64,000 nucleotides of DNA from an uncultured Pseudomonadota bacterium. Lineage in GTDB: Bacteria; Myxococcota_A; Bradymonadia; Bradymonadales; GCA-2716585. Numbering within the stretch: the first letter of the stretch is position 1; the number at the start of each line of letters is the position of its first letter. Shown one piece after another: positions 8,892 to 16,284 of the stretch. The DNA is taken from contig CAKZKQ010000582.1 of assembly GCA_937123825.1 (NCBI GenBank), positions 1-64,000 of the forward strand, in the 5' to 3' direction. The notes beneath the pieces were generated by a model. That model made no database searches. It saw nothing but the letters and a program-made list of their open reading frames with translations, and had not been told where the DNA came from. Both the position numbers and the translations under genes were made by a program.

Positions 8892-8951
8892 AGCGGGCCT
8901 GAATCTGCCTCTGCAAGGAGCTTGCGGGGCAAGACCAACAAGGAGAAGTCG

Positions 8952-9431
8952 ATGTCAATCCACATGAAAACCACCCTCGCGCTGGCCACCTCGTTGATCC
9001 TGATGTTTGTGGGCAGCATGGCCCTGGCCTGGAACCATGGCCCCATGTCAAAAGTGGACCGGGTCGCCGAGCAGAGCGCCAACTTTGTGGTGGACTTCAA
9101 CGCCAAGGACAACGTGGCGCTCGGCCGGTACTACGTGCGGAACAAATCGGTGCTCAAGCTCCCCAACGCCCCTGCGGTCAGCGGCCGGGACGCCATCGTG
9201 GAAGCCTGGGGCGGCGGCTTCGCGGCGGGCCTCGACGCTTTGGTTCTGAGCGTGGACAGCCTGGAGGAGATCGGCCGCAACCAGGTGCTCGAAAACGGCA
9301 CCTACGAGTTGACCATCCTGACCCCCAACGGCCCCATTGTTCAGGAGGGCACCTACGCGGTGACCTGGAGGGTGCCCAACAACCCCAACCGGCGCCCCCG
9401 CATCATCTTTGACAGCATCGACGCCAACTGA
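8952..9431 (+). CDS. Secreted NTF2/SnoaL-like protein
   Basis: A 159-residue protein with a signal peptide (MKTTLALATSLILMFVGSMALA) and then a compact domain of the nuclear transport factor 2/DUF4440 type: an initial helix (VDRVAEQSANFVVDFNAKD), a YYV segment, ISGRDAI-like SGRDAIVEAWGGGF, then strands GTYELTI and GTYAVTWRV. Such domains bind small ligands or act as minor enzymes; no catalytic residue can be assigned here. AGGAG 6-7 bases upstream supports the ATG at 8952; a second ATG 12 bases on would also serve. The preceding open frame from 7812 is the antisense of the LysR gene. Probably controlled by that divergent regulator. Confidence 0.72.
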   Translation: MSIHMKTTLALATSLILMFVGSMALAWNHGPMSKVDRVAEQSANFVVDFNAKDNVALGRYYVRNKSVLKLPNAPAVSGRDAIVEAWGGGFAAGLDALVLSVDSLEEIGRNQVLENGTYELTILTPNGPIVQEGTYAVTWRVPNNPNRRPRIIFDSIDAN

Positions 9432-9446
9432 GCAACACGGCGCGGG

Positions 9447-10592
9447 TCACTTGGCCTCGGCGGCTTTGACCAGCTTCACCCAGGTCTGCTCGATCGGGCG
9501 CAGCAACGCTGGACTGTAGGACTTGTTGGGCGCAAAGGTGAGGTATGACCAGGGCAGCTTCTCGTAGGGCTCTTCGCCGCGCGGCTTGGAGGCCGGGAAG
9601 TAAGGAATGCCATAACCTTTGCGCACCGCGTCCTTATAAAAGGTCTTTTGCAGATCCTTGGACTTGAAGGTGTAGCCGTGGTGGGCGTAAGGCAGATTGC
9701 GGCACACCCTCAAGGTTGCCTTGCTCAGTTCGGCAAGCTCGGCGGCGATCTTCTTTTCGGTCCCTTCGGGGTCCTCTTTGTGGTTCCAGATGAAGTCAAA
9801 GAACGCCGGACAGTCTTTGGCGGCGGCCGGAAAATACGACGCCGCGTTGTGAACATTGGGGAAAAAGACCTCAAAGTTGCGCTTTGGCGTCCACTTGCGG
9901 GCCTCAAAGATCATCTCGGTCATGCCGCCGATGCCTCCAGCGGCCTTCTCCTCAAACTTCACCAACTCAAACTCCGGCAAGAACGTCAGCATCCAGGGGC
10001 GCCACGGCGTCCGCAGCGTAAAGCGCGCCTGACTGATCGGCCCATTCCACAACGATCCCGTCGTGGTCAGATACTCCATGCTCTCCCCCTCCACACTCAG
10101 CGAGCGATCGTGTGTATAGCGGTGCACCACCTCCACGGTCTGACCCGGCTTGAACGAGACATCAAACAAGTAGACCTGACCCAGACGCCAGCCCCAATCG
10201 TTGTTTTTGGTCACCTTGCCCTGGCGATGCTTCACCAGCTTGCCGTCCACCGTGATCTTCAGATCCCGAAAGCGGCCGCCCTCGCCGTTGCAGTCCTCTT
10301 CCTCCTCGCAGCGCAGCTCCGGAAAGCCCATCTGCAGATCCACGGACTCTTTGGTCGGGTTGTGAAACTGGTATGTGGCGGTGATGAACCAGGCTTGATC
10401 GCGCACGCGGTCGTCCTGGCGCAGCTCCAGGACGATGTCCTCGGCCTTCATCTGCACCCGCGTCTCTTTGATCGGCCTGAGGTTGGCCCCGCTGCCTCCA
10501 AACGACGAGTCGTTGGCCAGCGCCGTCGCGCCAGACCCCACCAACAACGCGGCCATGGCCGCCGCACACACAAACGATCTCCACACCATCAT
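9447..10592 (-). CDS. Secreted protein with DUF4424-like N-terminus and C-terminal YARHG domain
   Basis: A 381-residue exported protein. The chosen ATG at 10592 (GGAAGGA five bases upstream) gives a signal peptide ending ALANDSS; the longer frame to 10682 has no such support. The N-terminal 230 residues form a beta-rich region resembling DUF4424-type exported proteins (ITATYQFHN, FPELRCEEEEDC, VVHRYTHDRS). The last third carries a YARHG-like motif, NLPYAHHGYTFKSKDLQKTF, a small domain seen in many exported bacterial proteins. It is convergent with the NTF2-like gene 15 bp away. Function unknown; the arginine of YARHG is histidine here. Confidence 0.65.
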   Translation of the reverse strand: MMVWRSFVCAAAMAALLVGSGATALANDSSFGGSGANLRPIKETRVQMKAEDIVLELRQDDRVRDQAWFITATYQFHNPTKESVDLQMGFPELRCEEEEDCNGEGGRFRDLKITVDGKLVKHRQGKVTKNNDWGWRLGQVYLFDVSFKPGQTVEVVHRYTHDRSLSVEGESMEYLTTTGSLWNGPISQARFTLRTPWRPWMLTFLPEFELVKFEEKAAGGIGGMTEMIFEARKWTPKRNFEVFFPNVHNAASYFPAAAKDCPAFFDFIWNHKEDPEGTEKKIAAELAELSKATLRVCRNLPYAHHGYTFKSKDLQKTFYKDAVRKGYGIPYFPASKPRGEEPYEKLPWSYLTFAPNKSYSPALLRPIEQTWVKLVKAAEAK

Positions 10593-10922
10593 GGCATCCT
10601 TCCCATCCGCACCGCCCCATAGCCCAGAGCGGTGCCCATCGGCCAGGGATTCGGCGTCCCCGACCGGATTGAGCGCACACATTCAACAGCGCGCCAGCGC
10701 CATGGTCGCCAATGGGATGGCGAGCAGCGCGCAGGCACAAACAGAGCAGAACACATTTTTCTTCGGTGCAAAAGCGGCAAAATCGAGCACTGCACTGTCC
10801 AAAGACCGACACAGACCCGGTTTTCATGGTTCAGACAAGGACTTTTATCAAGGCTGGGGGCGCAATAAGCGGCAAACAATGCCTGCAGTGGGGCCAGAGA
10901 TGCCGATTGTTGCGAGATCCGC

Positions 10923-10951
10923 TTGACGGCCTGGGGGCAGACTTCTATAGT
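10923..10951 (+). promoter_or_regulatory. Sigma-70 promoter for rpsD
   Basis: TTGACG and TATAGT are separated by exactly 17 bp, close to the consensus. The start would be near 10958, leaving a leader of about 155 nt before rpsD that holds a CCAGG-ATA-ACCTGG type hairpin (11052-11067) and AAGGAGAG before the ATG. In the wider gap 10593-11113 I see no gene. Confidence 0.7.
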
Positions 10952-11113
10952 CGCCGCCCGCTGCTCGGTTTTTGTCGTTAAGAACCGCAGCTTCTCCACT
11001 CAAACGGCGCGCGTCATCAGGCAGCGAGCTGACCGCGGGCTGGGAGAAACTGGCCAGGATAACCTGGGGCATGCCATCTTCAACCATTTGTCTCAAACAT
11101 AAGGAGAGAACGA

Positions 11114-11737
11114 ATGTCTCGCTATACCGGACCCCGCGTCAAAATCCTTCGCCGCTTTGGCGGAATCGATCTCCCCGGCCTCACCCGCAAAATGAAGTGG
11201 GTCCAGGCTCGCCCTTTCCCCCCCGGCCAGCATGGCCGCAACATGCGGCTCAAGAAGTCTGACTACCGCATCCGCCTTGAAGAGAAGCAGAAACTGCGCT
11301 TCTACTACGGCCTGCGCGAGCGTCAGCTTGTCCGCTACATGAAGCGCGCCGTGCGCGCCAAGGGCAACACCGGTGAGATGCTCCTGCAGTACCTCGAGTG
11401 CCGCCTGGACAACGTCATCTTCCGCCTGGGCATGGCCCCGACCATCCCCGCTGCCCGTCAGCTGATCAACCACGGCCACGTGACCGTCAACGGCCACAAA
11501 GTCGACATTGCCAGCTTCGAGGTCAACAGCGGCCACACCATCGGCGTCCGCGATCGCGACAAGAGCCGCAAACTGGTCCAGCTCTCCACCGAGGCCCCGA
11601 CCCTGTCGCTGCCTGCCCACCTTGAGTTCAACGCCCAGGCCCTCGAAGGCCGCATGCTGGACACCCCGGCCCGCGCCTCGCTGCCTTACGAGCTCAACGA
11701 GCAGCTCATCGTCGAGTACTACTCGCAGAAGGTCTGA
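11114..11737 (+). CDS. rpsD: 30S ribosomal protein S4
   Basis: A 207-residue primary 16S rRNA-binding protein that nucleates small-subunit assembly. It begins MSRYTGPRVKILRRFG and has the PPGQHG motif, the KLRFYYGLRERQ helix and the S4 RNA-binding domain (LECRLDNVIFRLG, then ARQLINHGHVTVNG). The N-terminal region lacks the four-cysteine zinc site found in some S4 proteins, so it is the C-minus form. Start is supported by AAGGAG. Unusually, it is not in the alpha operon with rpsM, rpsK, rpoA and rplQ: it has its own promoter and terminator. Confidence 0.97.
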   Translation: MSRYTGPRVKILRRFGGIDLPGLTRKMKWVQARPFPPGQHGRNMRLKKSDYRIRLEEKQKLRFYYGLRERQLVRYMKRAVRAKGNTGEMLLQYLECRLDNVIFRLGMAPTIPAARQLINHGHVTVNGHKVDIASFEVNSGHTIGVRDRDKSRKLVQLSTEAPTLSLPAHLEFNAQALEGRMLDTPARASLPYELNEQLIVEYYSQKV

Positions 11738-11819
11738 GCCGCATCAGCTCCCGCGCACCTGGGCCCACTCTTCACGGGCTCAGACGCGCGGATTGCGCTC
11801 AACGTCTCTCTCGACGACC

Positions 11820-11850
11820 AGGTCCAACCCACACGGGTTGGACCTTTTTT
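11820..11850 (+). terminator. Rho-independent terminator of rpsD
   Basis: An 11-bp perfect stem, AGGTCCAACCC/GGGTTGGACCT, with an ACAC loop is followed by six T, 80 bases beyond the rpsD stop. It ends transcription well before the cytochrome gene at 12027. Confidence 0.93.
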
Positions 11851-12026
11851 GCTTTTTACCCTCTTCCCCCCTCTTTCACCCTCCTTTTCACCCATCCCCC
11901 ACTCCAAACCCCTCGCCCCCTCCCCTTGCGGATGCTATGGTTGAACGCAGAGACGACGTGGTCACGCCACAAAACGCCTCTGCGGACTCAGCATAACCTC
12001 AATAAAGTCCTTGCCGCCGCTCACCC

Positions 12027-14216
12027 ATGAACACCCCAACATTCCAGCAGTGGACAACAGCGCTCTTTCTATCCGCAGCGCTGCTGGCTTGCTCATCGCC
12101 CAAATCCAATCCGCCCGCAGCAGAAGATCCCCCAGACGCGGGCCCTGCTGACGTTCAGGAACCCCAGGACATTCAGCCCCAGGACGCGCCGCAAGAAGAC
12201 GCCGCGCCTCCCGACGCCTCCGAAGACGCCCCCGAGGAAGATTTGGGCCCACCGCCGCCCGAGGGCTTTGTCCAAATCCGCGTGCTCCTGGACGGGCAAC
12301 CCGCGCCCGATACAACCATTGTCCAGGGCGGCCTTGGAGGGAAATGGCTCACCGACGACCAGGGATTGGCCGTGGTGCCCGCGCGCACTGAGGTTGAGGG
12401 CGAGCTGCTTTTTCTGGCCTCGCACCCCGAGGCCCGCATTCGGCGCGGCGAGTTTGTTCCGGGTGAGACGCAGCGCCTGACCATTGGGTTGACGCGGTAC
12501 GATGCCTCGGACAACCCCGAGTATGCCTTTCAAGATCCAGGAGAGCCCGAGCGCCGCCCCAACACCAGCCAGTGCGGCCACTGCCACCAGACCATCAACG
12601 ATGCCTGGTATGGCTCACCGCACCGCACCTCGGCCTCCAACCGCACGGTGCAGGACATGTACGCCGGGACAGCCTCGGGCCTGCTCAGCCAGGAGACCTG
12701 CACCCAGGCTGGCGGGCGGTGGCTCCCAGGGCCAGAACCTGGCACTGGCAACCGCGTCGCCCGATGCTACCTGGGCGACGGCGCCCTGCCCGCCCTGAAC
12801 CCCGAAGACTGCACCGAAGGCCCCTGCTCGTCCCAGGCCGATCAATTTGGCGAATGCGCCGACTGCCACGCCCCGGCCATCAACGGAAAGCTGGGGGGCC
12901 GCGGCCTGCACGAAGCCCGCGATCTGGCCTACAAATACGGCGTGTCCTGCAATGTCTGCCATCAGGTCGATCAAGTGGACCTCGACCAGCCCCCAGGCGT
13001 GGCCGGGCGGCTCAAAATCACGCGCCCCAGCGAAGAGGCCTCCATTGCGCTGGGCGCCGGCGGCTTCCTGCCGCTGCCCTTCGGCCCCTCCCACGACTCG
13101 CCCAATCCTCGCATGGGCAGCGTCCAGCGTGACCACTTCCGCAGCGGGCTGATCTGCGCGGGGTGCCACCAACACGTCTCGCAGGTGCTGGTCGAAGGCC
13201 AGCAGGCCGACCCTGAGCGCTGGCCCGATGGCCGCCTGCCGGTTCAGACCACCTATGAAGAGTGGCGCACAGGGGCGCTGGGCGAAGCGACCCGGTGTCC
13301 CAGTTGCCATATGCCGCCAGATCCCACCGTGGCCAACGGCGCCGACCTTCAGCGCTTTCCGCTGGCCAACGTGGGCGTTCAAGGCGGTTGGTATCGCCCC
13401 GCCGGACAGGTCAGAGAGCACTCGTGGGTGGGTCCCAGGCAACCCCGCGCCCGGATGCTCCAGATGGCCGCCGCGCTCTTTGTGAACAAAACTCTGGAGG
13501 GCGACACGCTCAGCGTCGAAGTCCGCACCCGCAACGTAGGCGCCGGACACGCCATCCCGACTGGCGAGCCCATGCGCTCCATCCTCTTGCACGTCGAGGC
13601 GTGGTGCGGTCTGGAACCCCTTCAAGCCACCGGCGGTGACGTGATCCCCGACTTTGGCGGCGCCCTCGACAGGCGCACCGCTGACCAGGACTGGACGCGC
13701 TGGCCGGGCGCCCAGCCCGGAGACGTCATCCGGGTCATCCGACGCACCGGAGCGCACCACGACTATGACGGCTTTGGGCCCTTTGAAGGCCAACGCCTGA
13801 CGCCCGAACAAAAGGGCATGCCCGTGGAACACTACGTGGGCAGCGCCACCGTGACCGAAGTCCAAGGCGACGTGGTGACGCTCGACCAGGCGCTGCCCCA
13901 GGGCGACGTGGCCTACCGCACCAAACCGGGCCTTCGCCAGGGAGAGTCGCTGGCGGGCGCGCCGGGCTTTGGCTTTGCCAAGGTGATGGTGGGTGCCGAC
14001 GGACGGCGGATGGTGCCGCACTTTCTGGCCGTGGACGTGGCCAGCGACAACCGCTTGATGCCGCAGCAGTCCTGGACCACCCAGCACACCTTCCGCAGCC
14101 CCTGCCCCGAGCCCGAGGTCCAGGCCACGCTCATCTACCGCCCCTACCCGCTGGAGTTGGCCAACCAACGCCGCTGGGAGCTGGGCGAAGAGGTCATGGA
14201 GGAGGTCCGCAAATGA
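12027..14216 (+). CDS. Pentaheme c-type cytochrome lipoprotein
   Basis: A 729-residue exported electron carrier. The signal peptide ends at a lipobox (LLAC, Cys22), followed by a Pro/Asp/Glu-rich linker to about residue 75 and a carboxypeptidase-regulatory-like beta domain to about 150. Five CxxCH heme sites follow: CGHCH 183, CADCH 277, CNVCH 308, CAGCH 377 and CPSCH 424. The C-terminal 300 residues are beta-rich without hemes. The layout recalls multiheme cytochromes of the c554/NapC-like exported group, but I cannot name a family. No good ribosome binding site is seen before the ATG. Its stop overlaps an ATG of the multicopper oxidase frame, so the two are co-transcribed and likely work together at the outer surface. 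Confidence 0.85.
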   Translation: MNTPTFQQWTTALFLSAALLACSSPKSNPPAAEDPPDAGPADVQEPQDIQPQDAPQEDAAPPDASEDAPEEDLGPPPPEGFVQIRVLLDGQPAPDTTIVQGGLGGKWLTDDQGLAVVPARTEVEGELLFLASHPEARIRRGEFVPGETQRLTIGLTRYDASDNPEYAFQDPGEPERRPNTSQCGHCHQTINDAWYGSPHRTSASNRTVQDMYAGTASGLLSQETCTQAGGRWLPGPEPGTGNRVARCYLGDGALPALNPEDCTEGPCSSQADQFGECADCHAPAINGKLGGRGLHEARDLAYKYGVSCNVCHQVDQVDLDQPPGVAGRLKITRPSEEASIALGAGGFLPLPFGPSHDSPNPRMGSVQRDHFRSGLICAGCHQHVSQVLVEGQQADPERWPDGRLPVQTTYEEWRTGALGEATRCPSCHMPPDPTVANGADLQRFPLANVGVQGGWYRPAGQVREHSWVGPRQPRARMLQMAAALFVNKTLEGDTLSVEVRTRNVGAGHAIPTGEPMRSILLHVEAWCGLEPLQATGGDVIPDFGGALDRRTADQDWTRWPGAQPGDVIRVIRRTGAHHDYDGFGPFEGQRLTPEQKGMPVEHYVGSATVTEVQGDVVTLDQALPQGDVAYRTKPGLRQGESLAGAPGFGFAKVMVGADGRRMVPHFLAVDVASDNRLMPQQSWTTQHTFRSPCPEPEVQATLIYRPYPLELANQRRWELGEEVMEEVRK

Positions 14217-14233
14217 CACACCACACTGCGGGT

Positions 14234-14280
14234 CCAGGGAGCGCGCTCCCTGGCGGGGGGTTTGGGGGCAAGCAGCCCCC
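14234..14280 (+). repeat. Double hairpin between cytochrome and oxidase genes
   Basis: A perfect 20-nt palindrome, CCAGGGAGCGCGCTCCCTGG (14234-14253), is followed by GGGGGC-5 nt-GCCCCC (14264-14280). Both lie between the cytochrome stop and the likely oxidase start at 14291. Such GC-rich double hairpins occur as dispersed repeats in many bacterial genomes; here they may tune oxidase expression relative to the cytochrome. Confidence 0.6.
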
Positions 14281-14290
14281 ATCCGCCCAG

Positions 14291-15673
14291 ATGCTCCTCT
14301 ACACAACCACCCGCCTGCTGGCCCTGCTCTCCATCACCGGGTGCAAAAAAGCCCCTGAACCCGCCAGCCCCCCAGCACCGGTGACCCAACACCGCCAACC
14401 GCTGGAGATGCTGACCGAGTTGGAAGACCAGGACCCGGATCCAAACGTGGTGAGGGTGTCCGTGCGGGCGGCGATGATCGAAGGCGCCCACGGATTGACG
14501 GCGGGGTACAACGGTCTGGCCCCAGGCCCGCTGATCCGGGCCCAAAAGGGCCAGCGCCTGGTGGTCGAGTTGACCAACGACCTGCCCAACCCCACCACAA
14601 TCCACTGGCACGGCCTCAAAGTCCCCTTTGAAATGGACGGCGTGGCCTGGATGGGCGCCCCAGTGGCTCCGGGAGAGCGCTTCACCTACGAATTTGAACT
14701 GAATCAGGCCGGGACCTTCTGGTACCACCCCCACTTTGACACCGAAAGGCAGGTGGATCTGGGGCTCTACGGCGCCGTGATCGTCGAAGACCCGGCCGAC
14801 CCGGCCCCAGAACATGAATTGGTGCTGATCTTTGACACCGCCGAGGAGTTTGATGCCTCCCAGGATGACCTCCCCGTCGGAGATCCTGGCCGACACGCCC
14901 ACGGACACGGACAATTGAGCCGCAAGTGGCTCATCAACGGTCAGCCTGCACCGGTAAGTTGGACCGGACAAGGCGGTCAGCGCGTGCGTGTGCGGCTGAT
15001 CAACGTCAGCAGCGCCGGTTATCTGGACCTGAGCTGGCCCGACATGGTGCAAATCGCCAGCGACCAGGGCCTTTTGCCCGCCGAACAGGCCCCAGAGCGC
15101 ATCATTCTTGGTCCAGGAGACCGGGCCGACGCCGTTTGGAGGCTGGGACAGGAGGGTTTTGCCGTCTCCAACGCCCCCCACACCCTCAACGGCGGCGCGG
15201 CGCTGGGTGAGGCCACGGATTTGGTTGAGGTGACGGTCGAAAACCCGTCCGAACCCGCCGCCGCGTTGCCCTGGCCCTACACCGGGGAAGAGGTCAGCCC
15301 CGATCCGGGCTATGCCGACATCGTTTATGCCTTCAGCGGCTCAGATCGCACGGGGTTGTGGCTGATCAACGGCGAGCGCTTTCCGCAGGTGAGCATCGAA
15401 ACCTTGAAGTTGGGCAGCGAGGCCATCATTGAGGTCCGAAACCTCTCTCCAACCGAGCACCCATTCCACATCCACGGCCTGGATTTTGAGATATTGTCGG
15501 TCAACGGCGTCCCCCCGGCCTGGAAAACGGTCGAAGACACCTTCAACCTGGCCATCAGAGACCGGGTGAGGATGAAAATCGTGGCCGACAACCCCGGGGA
15601 TTGGATGACGCACTGCCATATCCTGCCCCACGCCGACGATGGCATGATGACGGTCCTGCGTGTTGAGCCTTAA
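14291..15673 (+). CDS. Multicopper oxidase, three-domain laccase type, lipoprotein
   Basis: A 460-residue exported copper oxidase that couples one-electron oxidation of a substrate to reduction of O2 to water. All copper ligands are visible: IHWHG, WYHPHFD, HPFHIHG and HCHILPHADDGMM, the last giving the type 1 copper Cys, His and Met. The ATG at 14291 starts a lipoprotein signal (LLALLSITGC); the frame also opens at 14213, overlapping the cytochrome stop, but that would add a Gly/Pro-rich stretch encoded by the double hairpin. It is probably translated with the cytochrome. Substrate unknown; a metal ion, a phenol or electrons from the cytochrome are possible. It converges with the cupin gene ten bases away. 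Confidence 0.92.
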   Translation: MLLYTTTRLLALLSITGCKKAPEPASPPAPVTQHRQPLEMLTELEDQDPDPNVVRVSVRAAMIEGAHGLTAGYNGLAPGPLIRAQKGQRLVVELTNDLPNPTTIHWHGLKVPFEMDGVAWMGAPVAPGERFTYEFELNQAGTFWYHPHFDTERQVDLGLYGAVIVEDPADPAPEHELVLIFDTAEEFDASQDDLPVGDPGRHAHGHGQLSRKWLINGQPAPVSWTGQGGQRVRVRLINVSSAGYLDLSWPDMVQIASDQGLLPAEQAPERIILGPGDRADAVWRLGQEGFAVSNAPHTLNGGAALGEATDLVEVTVENPSEPAAALPWPYTGEEVSPDPGYADIVYAFSGSDRTGLWLINGERFPQVSIETLKLGSEAIIEVRNLSPTEHPFHIHGLDFEILSVNGVPPAWKTVEDTFNLAIRDRVRMKIVADNPGDWMTHCHILPHADDGMMTVLRVEP

Positions 15674-15682
15674 CAGGCCCAC

Positions 15683-16210
15683 TCAGCCCTCTTTAGAGAT
15701 CATCCCAACGATTTTGGGGACCTCGGGCTCTCCATCCAGGTAGGCGCGCTCTTCCAAAAGGCCAATTTTATCGATGCCACGGACCAAAACCTTTCCATTG
15801 TCGGGGTAGGTGCAGACCTCGTGCGGGTCGCGGTTGCCAATGGAGAGGTAAATCAGGTCCTCATGGCCGGATGTGTTGACGATTTGATGGGCTTTGCCGG
15901 TCCCTGCAGGGCATGACACGCAGTCTCCGGGCCGCAGGGGGTGAAGATCGTCGCCATAGCGCAACAACCCCTGCCCCGAGAGGATGAAAAAGGCTTCATC
16001 TTCACGCAGATGGGCGTGAAAAGGGTACGCCGTGCGTCCAGGGGGCACGCGCAGTTGCCGGACCCCCAACATTCCACCGTGTGGGCGCATCGAAGGGGTC
16101 AGTTTTTTGTGGTGTCCGCCCCAGTGTTCCCCATTGAGGTGGGTTTCCTCGGGCACTTCATCGACATTGACCACCGGCGAGCACGCGCCGTCATCGAGTG
16201 CATCGCTCAT
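15683..16210 (-). CDS. Cupin-domain protein
   Basis: A 175-residue cytoplasmic protein with a single cupin barrel. Motif 1 is HAHLREDEAFFILSGQG (His, His, Glu metal ligands) and motif 2 is around PAGTGKAHQIVNTS (His ligand). The C-terminal part (DNGKVLVRGIDK) resembles cupins linked to sugar or mannose-isomerase-like chemistry, but no reaction can be assigned. I chose the ATG at 16210 because GGAGG lies five bases upstream. It lies 75 bp downstream of the pentapeptide-repeat gene on the same strand and could be co-transcribed with it. Confidence 0.82.
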   Translation of the reverse strand: MSDALDDGACSPVVNVDEVPEETHLNGEHWGGHHKKLTPSMRPHGGMLGVRQLRVPPGRTAYPFHAHLREDEAFFILSGQGLLRYGDDLHPLRPGDCVSCPAGTGKAHQIVNTSGHEDLIYLSIGNRDPHEVCTYPDNGKVLVRGIDKIGLLEERAYLDGEPEVPKIVGMISKEG

Positions 16211-16284
16211 GATGCCTCCAAAAGCTGTTGAACAAAGGGGCACGCGCCCCATGATGCGGGATCTTGTCACGCAAGGCAGTGGGT

